Assembly: GCA_031549185.1 (NCBI GenBank)
Contig: JAVBQG010000017.1
Span: 1-64,000, forward strand
Source: JAVBQG01 sp031549185
Lineage (GTDB): Bacteria; Synergistota; Synergistia; Synergistales; Synergistaceae
Length of the DNA: 64,000 nucleotides
Direction of reading: 5' to 3'
A program made the position numbers and the translations under genes. Under the pieces are notes generated by a model that was given only the letters and a program-made list of their open reading frames with translations, did not search any database and was not told the origin of the DNA. Shown piece by piece: positions 50,833 through 60,500 of this stretch (position 1 is the stretch's first letter; every line of letters starts with the position of its first letter).

Positions 50833-52206
50833 TTGAACGAGATCATCGCCGCCATCTCTACCGCGTGGGGGGAGGGAGCCATTGCGATCGTCCGCCTGTC
50901 GGGTGAGGGGAGCGTCGCGCTGGCGGATCGTTTTTTCGCCGGGCGCAAGCCGCTCGCGGCGAGGCCGCCACGCCATCTTGCGCTGGGCCACGTCGTCGAC
51001 CGCGCGAATGGGGAGGCCGTCGTGGACGAGGTGCTGGCGGTGTGGTTCGCCGAACGGGGCAGTTACACGGGCGAGGAGGCCGTCGAGGTCCACTGTCACG
51101 GCGGCGTCGCAGCCGCGCAGCGCTGCCTCGAGATCTTCCTCCGCGAGGGTGCGCGGTTGGCGCAACCGGGCGAGTTCACGAAGCGCGCCTTTCTGTCCGG
51201 GCGTATCGATCTTGCGCAGGCGGAGGCCGTTCTGAGCGTGATTCGTGCCGGAAGCGACGCAGCGCTGCTCTCGGCCGAACGCTCGCTACGGGGGCAGCTC
51301 TCGGCGGAGCTGCGCACCTTGATGGATGCCCTCACCGGCTACCGTGCGGCGCTGGAGGTGCGGATCGACTACCCCGAGGAGGTCGAGCCGGACGACGTGG
51401 ACGGGCTGGCGCATGGCCTGCGGGAGATCCGAAGCCGCGCCGCGGAGCTGACCGAGCGCTGCCGTACCGGCGCGATGCTGCGCAACGGCCTTGCGGTCGC
51501 GATCCTGGGTCGCCCGAATGTCGGCAAGTCGTCGCTCTTGAACGCGCTCTGCGGGGAGGAGCGCGCGATCGTGACGGACATCCCCGGCACGACGCGAGAC
51601 ACGGTCGACGCGGTTGCGGTGTACCGGGGTCTTGCGATGCGAATGGTGGACACGGCCGGCATCCGCGAGTCCGACGACCCGATCGAGAACATGGGCGTCG
51701 AGCGCTCGCGCAGCGCCATGGCGGGCGCCGACGTCCGCCTGTTGGTGCTCGACGCCTCGCATCCCCTTCACGACGAGGATCGGAGCATTCTGCGCGCGCT
51801 CAGCGGCGCGACGGGCCGCAGCACGTTGCTCGTGCTGAACAAGAGCGACCTGCCGATCCTGCTCGACCTGGACGAGGTGAACGGCGACGATTTCTCCGGC
51901 ACGCTCTTCATCTCCGCGAAGCACAAGACAGGGCTGGACGAGCTGAAGGAGAAGATCTTCGAGCTGGCGGTGGGAGATCGGGTCCTCGACGCCAGCTATG
52001 CCGCGACCGAGCGGATGGTGGAGGCCCTGGCGCGCGCGGGCGCGTGCATGGACGAGGCCGCGGCGGCACTCGTCCATGGGGGGAGCGTGGACGTCGCGGG
52101 CTCGCTGCTCACCGAGGCCGCCGCGCACATGGGCTCGCTGCTCGGCCTCGACGCGACGGAGGAGCTGCTCGATACGATCTTCTCGACCTTCTGCGTCGGA
52201 AAATAG
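50833..52206 (+). CDS. mnmE: tRNA modification GTPase MnmE
   Basis: 457 residues from a TTG at 50833; GAGGTGATTCGA places it at the right distance, while the GTG at 50824 lies inside the ribosome site. MnmE with MnmG makes 5-carboxymethylaminomethyl-uridine at the tRNA wobble base. Folate-binding N-domain IAAISTAWGEGAIAIVRLSG; helical domain; G-domain with GRPNVGKSSLLNAL, DIPGTTRD, DTAGIR and NKSD; and the C-terminal catalytic Cys in FCVGK (usually CIGK). No mnmG is next to it. Confidence 0.96.
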   Translation: MNEIIAAISTAWGEGAIAIVRLSGEGSVALADRFFAGRKPLAARPPRHLALGHVVDRANGEAVVDEVLAVWFAERGSYTGEEAVEVHCHGGVAAAQRCLEIFLREGARLAQPGEFTKRAFLSGRIDLAQAEAVLSVIRAGSDAALLSAERSLRGQLSAELRTLMDALTGYRAALEVRIDYPEEVEPDDVDGLAHGLREIRSRAAELTERCRTGAMLRNGLAVAILGRPNVGKSSLLNALCGEERAIVTDIPGTTRDTVDAVAVYRGLAMRMVDTAGIRESDDPIENMGVERSRSAMAGADVRLLVLDASHPLHDEDRSILRALSGATGRSTLLVLNKSDLPILLDLDEVNGDDFSGTLFISAKHKTGLDELKEKIFELAVGDRVLDASYAATERMVEALARAGACMDEAAAALVHGGSVDVAGSLLTEAAAHMGSLLGLDATEELLDTIFSTFCVGK

Positions 52207-52253
52207 AGCGGGATTCGGCACGCGCGTGCTATAATGCCGTCGGGAGAAATTTT

Positions 52254-52357
52254 GATACCAAGTTGCAATCAAAAGGACGTTTTCGGATGTGATAGACGAG
52301 CATACGCACTGGTCTCGACACTTCACCCTTTAGGCCTTTGATTTCAATTTGGTGTGA
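52254..52357. repeat. 104-bp inverted-repeat element, copy B
   Basis: Starts GATACCAAGTTGCAATCAAA and ends CCTTTGATTTCAATTTGGTG. Same length, same end sequences and the same position of CTTCACCCTT as the copy at 12324-12427; the interior differs. It lies between mnmE and a DMT transporter gene. Confidence 0.65.
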
Positions 52358-52372
52358 AATATTCGGAAGAAG

Positions 52373-53284
52373 ATGGTTGTGTGGTTGATGGTTGAAGAGA
52401 AAAAATTCGGCGACGCCTTCGTCTGCTTTCTGCTGACGATCGCGATGCTTTCGTTCTCCGGGGCCTTTTACGCGGGCAAGACGGGCGTAGCGGTCGCCTC
52501 GCCGATGGTGCTCACTTTTCTGCGCTTCGTGATCGCGCTCTGCTGTCTCCTGCCCTTCTACCTGAGGCAGCCGCGGGAGCAGGTCGTGCCCCGCCGGGAG
52601 GACTATCCGCTGCTGTGCTTTCTTGGCTTCACCGGCATGTTCCTCTACCATTTTTTGTTCTTCGTCTCGCTTCTCTCCACGTCGCCGGTCAATGCCTCGG
52701 TGATCGGGTCGTTCGCGCCCGCCGTCATGACGGTGATGGCGGCGCTGCTTGTGCACGAGCCTCTTCCTTTCAAGCGCGTCTGCGCGCTCGCGCTCGCTCT
52801 CTTCGGGGTGTTGCTGGCGCTGTGCAGGGGCGATGTCTCCGTGTTCGCGAACCTGCGCTTCGCCGCGGGCGATCTCTTCATGCTGGCGGCCGTCTTCGCG
52901 ACGGCGATCTACAACACCATCAGCAAGAAGGCGCTGGCCCGCTATACGCCGCTCTCGATCCTGACGATCGCGATCTTCGTGGCCGTGCTCGTCAGCGCGC
53001 CGTTCTTCATGCTCGACATACAGCGCACGGATTTCCGCAATCCCGTTCTCTGGGCCTCTGTGGCCTACATGGGGGTCCTGCCCTCCTGCGTCGGCTACCT
53101 TTTCCTGCAGATCGGGGTGAAGCACCTGGGCGTCGGCCGGGCCGGGCAGTTCTTCAACCTCGTGCCGATCTTCTCGATACTGCTGTCGCTCGTGATCTCG
53201 GGCGCGGAGCGCGTGACGCCGGCGCAGGTCGCGAGCAGCCTCATTATCATCGCGGGCGTCGTGTGGAACTCGAGGATCAAATAA
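52373..53284 (+). CDS. EamA/DMT-family transporter 1
   Basis: 303 residues with about ten transmembrane helices in two EamA repeats (FSGAFYAGKTGVAVASPMVLTFLRF ... FLYHFLFFVSLLSTSPVNASVIGS; second repeat from ALARYTPLSILTIAIF). Drug/metabolite superfamily carriers mostly export amino acids or other metabolites. No specific substrate evident. The gene is between the 104-bp repeat and a bidirectional terminator. A weak GAAGAAG precedes the ATG. Confidence 0.88.
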   Translation: MVVWLMVEEKKFGDAFVCFLLTIAMLSFSGAFYAGKTGVAVASPMVLTFLRFVIALCCLLPFYLRQPREQVVPRREDYPLLCFLGFTGMFLYHFLFFVSLLSTSPVNASVIGSFAPAVMTVMAALLVHEPLPFKRVCALALALFGVLLALCRGDVSVFANLRFAAGDLFMLAAVFATAIYNTISKKALARYTPLSILTIAIFVAVLVSAPFFMLDIQRTDFRNPVLWASVAYMGVLPSCVGYLFLQIGVKHLGVGRAGQFFNLVPIFSILLSLVISGAERVTPAQVASSLIIIAGVVWNSRIK

Positions 53285-53320
53285 AAAAGCGGCCCCAGCG
53301 GGCCGCTCTCTTTTATTGCG
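53282..53320. terminator. Bidirectional terminator
   Basis: AGCGGCCC and GGGCCGCT arms (53288-53307). The plus strand ends CTCTTTTATT, and the minus strand ends TTTTTTAT, so it serves both the DMT gene and the ferredoxin gene, which converge here. Confidence 0.85.
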
Positions 53321-53332
53321 TTGGGTGTGAAT

Positions 53333-53506
53333 TTACTGGGAGATTGCGCTGACCGGGCATGTGGAGACGCATGCGCCGCACTCGACGCATGTGTCGGCGT
53401 CCACGGACGCCTTGCCGTCCACCATGCTGATCGCCACTGTGGGGCAGACGCCCACGCAAGCCTCGCACCCGATGCAGGTATCCTGATCGACTACTGCCTT
53501 TGCCAT
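53333..53506 (-). CDS. Small 2[4Fe-4S] ferredoxin
   Basis: 57 residues (MAKAVVDQDT...). Two clusters are bound by the classical CxxCxxCxxxCP pattern twice: C11, C14, C17 and C21, then C40, C43, C46 and C50. Clostridial-type ferredoxins of this size carry electrons from 2-oxoacid oxidoreductases such as KorAB in this window to hydrogenase or Rnf-type acceptors. A clear GGAGGAG lies ahead of the ATG and a terminator behind the stop. It is a single-gene transcript. Confidence 0.95.
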   Translation of the reverse strand: MAKAVVDQDTCIGCEACVGVCPTVAISMVDGKASVDADTCVECGACVSTCPVSAISQ

Positions 53507-53629
53507 AAAAACTCCTCCTTCATCTCATGTTTGACACAGAATACGGACTGGACTATACCCAGCCCGCCGCGATGGTTCATATTCTAACATAGAAACCCCG
53601 GACGGCAAGGGGGGAAGTGAAGTCGATCT

Positions 53630-54556
53630 CTACCCTTCGAACGAGTCCCTCACGATCCGGTCGAGCAGTTTCGGAAAGTCCCAACCGTAGGCGGCGCCCG
53701 CTTTGGGGACCAGGCTCGTCGCCGTCATACCGGGGGCGGTGTTGACCTCCAGGGCGAAGATCTCGTCGTCCTCCGTGACGCGGAAGTCCACGCGGCTGTA
53801 TGCGCGGCAGCCCAGCGCCATGTGGGCGACGCAGGCGTACTTCTCAAGCCGTGCCGCGGTCCTCTCCGCCAGCGGTGCGGGGCAGAGGTACTCCGTCATG
53901 CCCTTGGTGTACTTCGAGCTGTAGTCGTAAAAGCCGGAGTGGGGGTGGATCTCGATCGAGGGCATGGCGAAGCACGCCTTTCCGTCGCCGAAGACCGTCA
54001 CGGTCAGCTCGCGTCCGGGGATGTATTTTTCGATGATGGCTCGAGTGTCGATATCCCACACCGAGATCAGGCCGTCCCGCGCCTCCCGCGCGTCGTCCGT
54101 GATCGTCACGCCTACGGTGCTGCCGCCCGACGCGGGCTTGATCACGATCTTGTTCCACGCCTCGATGGCCTCGCCGAGGTCGAGCGTATGGCTCTGGTCG
54201 TGCGTGATCGCGATGCCGGGCGGCGTCGGCACGCCGTAGGCCGTGAGCACGTCGATCGTGAGCTCCTTGTCCATGGCGAGCATGCACGACTGCGCGCCGG
54301 AGCCCGTGTAGAGGATGCCGTGCGCGTCGAATGCCGCCTGGATGCGCCCGTCCTCGCCCCAGCCCCCGTGCAGTGCGATGAAGACGCCGTCCGCGCCGAG
54401 CGACGGCCATTTCTCGATGAACGCGCCGATCGACGCGACGTCCTCCAGCTGCGCGTCGTACCCGGCCTCCGTGAGCCCTTTCTGTACCGCGGCGCCCGAG
54501 TTCAGCGAAACTTCGCGCTCGGTGCTGGTCCCTCCGCATAAAACGATGATTTTCAA
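53630..54556 (-). CDS. ddl: D-alanine--D-alanine ligase
   Basis: 308 residues, normal for Ddl. ATP-grasp enzyme that makes D-Ala-D-Ala for peptidoglycan. N-terminal IIVLCGGTSTEREVSLNSG, then ALHGGWGEDGRIQAAFDAHGI, VIKPASGGSTVGVTI, the omega-loop region SGFYDYSSKYTKG, whose Tyr is typical for D-Ala rather than D-lactate specificity, and the metal site FALEVNTAPGMT. Neighbours are unrelated. No cell-wall cluster is present. Confidence 0.95.
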   Translation of the reverse strand: MKIIVLCGGTSTEREVSLNSGAAVQKGLTEAGYDAQLEDVASIGAFIEKWPSLGADGVFIALHGGWGEDGRIQAAFDAHGILYTGSGAQSCMLAMDKELTIDVLTAYGVPTPPGIAITHDQSHTLDLGEAIEAWNKIVIKPASGGSTVGVTITDDAREARDGLISVWDIDTRAIIEKYIPGRELTVTVFGDGKACFAMPSIEIHPHSGFYDYSSKYTKGMTEYLCPAPLAERTAARLEKYACVAHMALGCRAYSRVDFRVTEDDEIFALEVNTAPGMTATSLVPKAGAAYGWDFPKLLDRIVRDSFEG

Positions 54557-54669
54557 CGGTATGCCTCCCCGAAAAATGATCTTGTGTGACGTTTTTCAAT
54601 CTCTAGATTATAGCAGTTCGCGTCGGTATAATAGCGGAGTCGAAAAAAACGGGGCCGGGAGGTTTTTGC

Positions 54670-55572
54670 GTGGGCGGTTCGAGGAATTCTTCGTCGATGA
54701 TGCGCGGTATGTTGATGGTCATGTGCGCGGGGTTCTGCTGGGGCACGTCGGGGACGCTGCAGGCGTTCGCGCCGGCGGGCGCGACGTCGATGACGATCGG
54801 CGCGGTCCGCGTCGTCGCCACCGGGCTCATTCTCTTCGTGATCACACTCGCGACGAATCCGCGGCGCTTCTTCTCGGGGCGCTGGAGGCTCTTTCCCGTC
54901 TTTCTGGCCGGCTTCGGCCTCACGCTCTACCAGCTCACCTTCTTCGCCGCCGCGCGCATGACGGGCGCGGGCGTCGCCGCGGTCATCGCGATCGGATCGG
55001 CACCCGCGATGGCTGGGTTCATGGGGCGCGTCTTTTTCCGCGAGCGGCTCAGCCGCCGCTGGTGCATCGCGACCGCGCTGGCCGTCTTCGGCGGCGCGCT
55101 GCTCGTGAGCGGCGGGAACTCGCAGACGGGGTCGGCGAACCCGCTGGGCGTCTTTCTCGCGCTCACGGCGGGCTTTGCGTACGCGCTGGAGGGCGTCGGC
55201 ATCAAGATGATCGGGCGCGATCGAGAGTCGTTCGACGCGACGACGGCGATCTTCCTCGCGAGCGGCCTGCTCGGCTTTCCCTTCCTGGTCACGCCCGACT
55301 CGGCGTGGATTTTCACCTGGCACGGCCTGCTGATGGTCTTTCTGCTGGCCGGGATCTCGAGCGCGCTCGCCTTCGTCCTCTTCACCAAGGGCCTCTTGAT
55401 CGTCGGCGTGGCGAAGTCCTACACCCTCGCCCTCACCGAGCCCCTCACCGCGTGGCTGCTCTCCACCTTCATCCTCGGCCAGAAGCTCGCCCCGATCGGC
55501 CTCGTCGGCGTGGCGATCATCTGCGGCGCGATCGTATTCCTGGCGACGGAGCTACGGGGTGAAGCGGGGTAG
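54670..55572 (+). CDS. EamA/DMT-family transporter 2
   Basis: 300 residues, GTG start behind GGGAGG. About ten helices in two EamA repeats: MLMVMCAGFCWGTSGTLQAF (typical first helix) with MTGAGVAAVIAIGSAPAMAG, and second repeat LGVFLALTAGFAYALEGVGIKM with a final ALTEPLTAWLLSTFILGQKL. The EPLTA motif is typical of the RhaT/YdcZ-type EamA carriers. Only distantly similar to the one at 52373. Substrate unknown. Confidence 0.88.
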   Translation: MGGSRNSSSMMRGMLMVMCAGFCWGTSGTLQAFAPAGATSMTIGAVRVVATGLILFVITLATNPRRFFSGRWRLFPVFLAGFGLTLYQLTFFAAARMTGAGVAAVIAIGSAPAMAGFMGRVFFRERLSRRWCIATALAVFGGALLVSGGNSQTGSANPLGVFLALTAGFAYALEGVGIKMIGRDRESFDATTAIFLASGLLGFPFLVTPDSAWIFTWHGLLMVFLLAGISSALAFVLFTKGLLIVGVAKSYTLALTEPLTAWLLSTFILGQKLAPIGLVGVAIICGAIVFLATELRGEAG

Positions 55573-55605
55573 CAGGGCAGACGCGTCAAATAACCCTTGC
55601 GTCAC

Positions 55606-55656
55606 AAACCCGACCTCACCCCCCGACCTCCCTCTCCGCATCGGAGAGAGGGTCGG
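55606..55656. repeat. Hairpin repeat, copy B
   Basis: AAACCCGACCTCACCCC is followed by CCGACCTCCCTCTCC...GGAGAGAGGGTCGG, an 13-14 bp stem. It shares its first 16 bases with copy A (37136-37183). It lies just after the DMT gene and could double as a terminator, though no T-run follows. Confidence 0.5.
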
Positions 55657-55739
55657 TTCCATGCGTCCGCTCTGAAACATGCCCTAATTTTGTAGTGTAT
55701 TTCCCCAATTCCGGCTATAATTGTCCATGTTTGTGAGAT

Positions 55740-55757
55740 GGCATGCTTTGGCATGCC
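55740..55757. promoter_or_regulatory. Inverted repeat in the SulP leader
   Basis: GGCATGC-TTTG-GCATGCC has 7-bp arms and lies about 20 bases after a TATAAT at 55716-55721. It may be an operator or leader hairpin for the SulP gene. Confidence 0.4.
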
Positions 55758-55795
55758 GTTTTTCGTCATGGCGAATCGCAGGGGAGTTGAGCCGT

Positions 55796-57415
55796 TTGTT
55801 TGGCATGGTTGGAGATTATGTGAGGGACATGCGGAAGGAGTTTCGCGGGTACGACGGCGCGGCGTTTCAGAGCGACGCGCTGGCGGGAGTCACGGTGGCG
55901 GCGGTCGCACTGCCGCTGGCGCTCGCGTTCGGCGTAGGCAGCGGTGCGGACGCAGCCTCGGGCCTGATCACGGCGATCGTGTCGGCGTTCGTCATCGGCA
56001 CGCTCGGCGGCGCGTCGTTCCAGATTTCGGGGCCGACCGGGGCGATGACGGCGATCCTGATGCCGCTCGCCGCCAAATACGGTATGCAGGGGATTTTCGC
56101 GGCCGGTGTGCTGGCCGGGATTATCCTGATCGCCTCGGGGTTGCTTAAGATGGGCAAGCTCGTCTACTACCTGCCCGCGCCGGTCATCGCCGGTTTCACC
56201 TCCGGCATCGCCGTGATCATCGCGATGGGGCAGCTCGAAAATTTCTTCGGCGCCACCTCCGAGGGTTCGGAGACGCTGGAGCGGTTCTTCAATATCTTTC
56301 ATGACTTTTCACCGAACTGGTTTGCCACGACGATCGGCCTCTTCGTGATTCTGCTCATGTTCTTCTGGCCGAAGAAGTGGGCCGCCAAGGTGCCGGGGTC
56401 GTTGGCGGGCGTGCTGGCGGCGACGCTGATCGCCCTGATCCTGCCCATTCCCGTCGACAAGGTCGGCGACATCCCGCGGACGCTGATCCACGAGCAGCAC
56501 CTGACGCTGGCGCAGTTCTTCCAGTCGTTCGACGTGATTCTCGTGCCCGCGGTCAGTATCGCGGCCCTCGGTATGATCGAGAGCCTGCTCTGCGGCGTGG
56601 CGGGGGGCCGCATGAAGGGCGAGAAGCTGAACGGCGACCGCGAGCTGATCGCGCAGGGCATCGGCAACCTGCTGTTGCCCTTCATGGGCGGCGTGCCCGC
56701 TACGGCGGCCATCGCCCGTTCGAGCGTCGCTATCAAATCCGGCTGCCGCACGCGCATGACCGGCATCGTGCAGGGCGCGGTGCTGTTATTGTCGATGTTC
56801 CTGCTGGGGCCGCTGATGTCGCGCATTCCGCTCGCCGCCCTCTCGGGCGTGCTGGTCGTGACGGCGTGGCGCATGAACGAGTGGCACAGTATCCGCTACA
56901 TCTTCGGGCGGCGCTTTAAGTACGGCGCGGCCAAATTCCTGATCACGATGATCGTCACGATCGTCTTCGACCTGACGATCGCGATCGCGGCGGGCGCGAT
57001 GCTCGCGATCATCCTCTTCGTCACCAAGGTCTCCGACCTGGAGGTCACGGTCAGCGAGGTCGACCCGGAGAGGCTCGGCGGCCGGATCAAACCGAGCCGC
57101 CACACGCAGGTGGTCTACATCACCGGTCCGATGTTCTTCGGGGCGATCGACCGTTTCGAGAGCGGCGTCAAGGAGGCGAAGGGCGAGGTCGTGATCTTTT
57201 CGATGCGCGGCGTGCCGTACATCGACACCTCCGGCGTGCAGGCGCTGCTCGAGTTCTGCCAGGCGAAGGAGATCGAGGGCGTGACGGTGCTCTTCGCCGC
57301 GATCCAGCCGAAGGTGAAGGAGATGCTCGACCGCGGCGGCATCACCGAGCTCCTCGGGGAGAGCGCCTTCTTCGGCAACGCGATGGACGCGATCGGGAGA
57401 GTGGGGCTGGAATAG
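55796..57415 (+). CDS. SulP-family anion transporter with STAS domain
   Basis: 539 residues if it starts at the TTG at 55796, 8 bases after AGGGGAG; ATG 55805 is an alternative, and longer starts lie at or before the likely transcription start. About 12 helices with the SulP signature ALPLALAFGVGSGADAASGL and SGPTGAMTAILMPLA, then a C-terminal STAS domain (TQVVYITGPMFFGAIDRFE ... VPYIDTSGVQALLEFC). SulP proteins carry sulfate, bicarbonate or dicarboxylates. No sulfur genes are adjacent, so the ion is open. Confidence 0.9.
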   Translation: MFGMVGDYVRDMRKEFRGYDGAAFQSDALAGVTVAAVALPLALAFGVGSGADAASGLITAIVSAFVIGTLGGASFQISGPTGAMTAILMPLAAKYGMQGIFAAGVLAGIILIASGLLKMGKLVYYLPAPVIAGFTSGIAVIIAMGQLENFFGATSEGSETLERFFNIFHDFSPNWFATTIGLFVILLMFFWPKKWAAKVPGSLAGVLAATLIALILPIPVDKVGDIPRTLIHEQHLTLAQFFQSFDVILVPAVSIAALGMIESLLCGVAGGRMKGEKLNGDRELIAQGIGNLLLPFMGGVPATAAIARSSVAIKSGCRTRMTGIVQGAVLLLSMFLLGPLMSRIPLAALSGVLVVTAWRMNEWHSIRYIFGRRFKYGAAKFLITMIVTIVFDLTIAIAAGAMLAIILFVTKVSDLEVTVSEVDPERLGGRIKPSRHTQVVYITGPMFFGAIDRFESGVKEAKGEVVIFSMRGVPYIDTSGVQALLEFCQAKEIEGVTVLFAAIQPKVKEMLDRGGITELLGESAFFGNAMDAIGRVGLE

Positions 57416-57429
57416 TCTGGATACGGGCT

Positions 57430-57564
57430 GTTCCCTTCGACTCCGCTCAGGGCACGAGAGATGTATGGGGTGGTCGTCAGCAAGAAGAAAATGTTTGAGT
57501 AAGGGCCGGCAGAAATATCGAAATCGAGGGTTATCACCGTTCCCTGAGCGGAGTCGAAGGGAAC
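57430..57564. mobile_element. 135-bp element with perfect 23-bp terminal inverted repeats
   Basis: The left end 57430-57452 (GTTCCCTTCGACTCCGCTCA...) is the exact reverse complement of the right end 57542-57564. The interior has no gene. This end sequence, as far as I recall, is widespread in bacteria as a short palindromic or MITE-like repeat. It fills the gap between the SulP gene and the convergent kinase gene. Confidence 0.6.
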
Positions 57565-57593
57565 CCCAGAAAATCGAAACCGGCCCCTGCGCG

Positions 57594-60500
57594 CTATTTC
57601 CCCTCTTTCTCCAGCGTACTCTTCACATCCACGGCGAGCTGTCGCAGAAGGGTCAGAAACGCCGGCAGCGCCTCTTCGATCTCCCCAGGCTTTCCCTCTT
57701 TCGCGGCCATTTCGAGGACTCGTGCCCGCTCTGAGAGTTCCGCGGATCCGACGCTCGCCAGCGCGCTCTTGAGGCCATGAGCCTCGATCCGGAAGTTGTC
57801 GAGGTCCATCTCGGCAGCGAGGCGCTCCAGCAGGGGGGCCTTCTCCTCCGCCGTTCTCACGAGGGTGTGCAGGATCTTGCGATATACGGCCTCGTTGCCG
57901 CAGATGCGAGCTATCCCCTCGTCCGCGTTCAGGTTCTCGACATGACGGATGTCGGAGGGGATGGGGTGTTCCGGCGGCCGCTCCCTCTCTGCCTCCTGTC
58001 GACGCTCGACGATCCTGTCGGGGGGAAGCCACTTCAGGAGTTTTTCGGCGAGCTGCTTGAGGATAATCGGTTTACTGAGGAAGTCGTTCATGCCGGAGGC
58101 CAGGAACAGCTCCTCCGCGCCGGAGACCGCGTTGGCGGAGAGCGCCAGGATCGGAACGGTCTCGAACTTGGATCCAAGCGCGCGAATTGTCCGCGTCGTC
58201 TCCACGCCGTCCATCTCCGGCATCATGTGATCCATAAAGATGATGTCGTAGTCCTGCGAGGCGACGCGTCTCAGCGCCTCCTTGCCCGAGAGCGCCGTGT
58301 CTACGGCGATGCCGTAGTACGCCAGCAGGCCGCACGCCACGTCGAGGTTCACCTGGTTGTCGTCCACCACGAGCACGCGGGCGTTCCGTGTGCCGAAGGC
58401 GATGGCGGGCGCGCCCCCCCGGTCGCCCCCCGGCATCGAGGTCTCGCTCGTGTATTCGTCGTTGAGAATTCTCGCGAGCGTCGTGACCATGATCGGCCGG
58501 AAGATCACTTCCATGCTCGTTGGGATCAGGTTCATGACGGCGGCGCTCAGGTTCGTCAGCACATGGATTTTCCGCCTTCCGCCGGGCTGTGGGGGTAGCT
58601 TCTTCAGGAACTCCAGCTGCTCGGACTGGAGGACCGTGAAGATGACGTGCGAGTAGGGTTCGGGGTCCGCAAAGGCTTCGGAGAAGGACTGAAGCGTTTC
58701 GCACCAGTGATTCCCGACGCCGAGGGCGTCCGCCATGCGTGCCATCAGGCGGCACTCCCTGCCCTGCGAGCTGTAGATCAGCAACGATTTCTCCTCCGGA
58801 TTCCTCACGAGCGCGACGGGTTCGCCGGCCGTCGGCTCCTGCGGGATACGGAGGGAGAAGACGCTGCCCTTGCCGAATTCGCTCTCCACTGTGATCCGGC
58901 CGCCCATCAATGCGGCGAGCCGTTGGCTGATCGCGAGGCCGAGCCCCGTCCCTTCGGCCATCTTCTTGCCTCCGTGGACCTGTGTGAAGGCGTTGAAGAG
59001 GTGGGGCATGCTCGCCTGCGGAATGCCCGTCCCCGTGTCGATCACATCGACGAGAAGCAGGTTCTCCCCGGTTTTGCGCTCGTAGGCGATGCGGAGCGTC
59101 ACGCTCCCCTCGATCGTGAATTTGACGGCGTTGCCGAGGAGGTTCAAGATGATCTGGCGCAGGCGAACCTCGTCTCCCAGAAGGCGTTGCGGCACGTCCG
59201 GCGCCATGTCCACGAGGAAGAGAATCCCCTTCTCCGACGCGCGCATGAAGATGATGTTCACGATATCTTCCACGAGCGAGAGGAAATCGTAGTCCGCGCT
59301 CTCGATCTCCAGCTTGTTCGCTTCGATCTTGCTGAAATCGAGGATGTCGTTGATGATCGAGAGCAGCGAGCGGCCGGCGTTGCGGATGTTGTTCGCGCAG
59401 ACCTGCTCGTTGTGCCCCAGGTTGGAGAGCAACAACAGGTCGCTCATGCCGATGATGGCGTTCATCGGCGTGCGGATCTCATGGCTCATGTTGGCGAGGA
59501 ACGCGCTCTTCGCCCGGCTCGCCTCCTCGGCGGCGATGCGCTGCCGGAGGTCGTGCGTCACGCACAGGATGAGCTCTCTGGTGCCGTAGGAGAAGTGCGC
59601 GAGGTGGACTTCGACGGGGAGGTAGTCCCCGTTTCCGCAGATCAGTTTGGTCTCGAAGGGTGGTTTCTCGACGCCCGCCCCCTTCTCCGCCTCGTCGAAG
59701 TGGAGGGCTTCTTCGGCGGACATCGGCAGGATCATGACGTCGGAGATGGAAAAGGACCTCATCTCCTCCTGCGTCCTCGAAAAGCACTTCATCGCCATGC
59801 TGTTGGAGGCGATAATCCTGCCCTTCGCGTCGAAGAGGAGGATCGCGTCGGGGATGTTGTCGAAGAGGTTCTCCATCGCCCCGACGACGTCGTTGAACGA
59901 GGCCACGAGGTTGTCGAGCTCGTCGGGCTTCGCTCCGACGGGCGCCTGCCTGCGGCTGATGACGCCCTCCGTGATCTCCATGGCCGCCCTCCTGACGTTC
60001 ACGATGCGGGAGAGGACGAGGCGGTTGAGCGTCACGGCGATCGCGATCAGCATCAGGGCGCCCGTGCAGAACATGGAGAAGTACGCCGTTATCATCGCGC
60101 GCACGCCGCGCCGGTGGATGTCCCGGCTCTGATCGAGCGACATGACGATGTTCCGGCTGCCGAAAATGTCGTTCTGCAAAAACCAGATGTCGAGGTAGTT
60201 CCCCGTGTAGACCACCTTCGAGCTGGCGCCGTCGCTCTCCAGCGTCGCGTACATGCCGTTCGCGACGGCGGGGGCGCTGGCGCGCGTGCCGATGCTGTAC
60301 ATTTCAAGCTTGTCCTGCAGCATGGCGGACATTCTGACGATGCGGTCGGCGGCGCGCGTTCCGATGACGCAGGCTCCGACGACCGGCGTATCCTTCGTGA
60401 GTTTCTCGATCTTGCTCACGCCGACGAAATAAAGCTCGTCTCCGATCACGAGATAGCCGGCCTGATCTCCGGCGCGCGCGATGCGGGTAAGTTTCGGCGC

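Noticed and set aside
57115..58032. Antisense 305-codon frame between SulP and the kinase
   Set aside because: It crosses the inverted-repeat element and the antisense of SulP, and its translation includes repeat-derived sequence.
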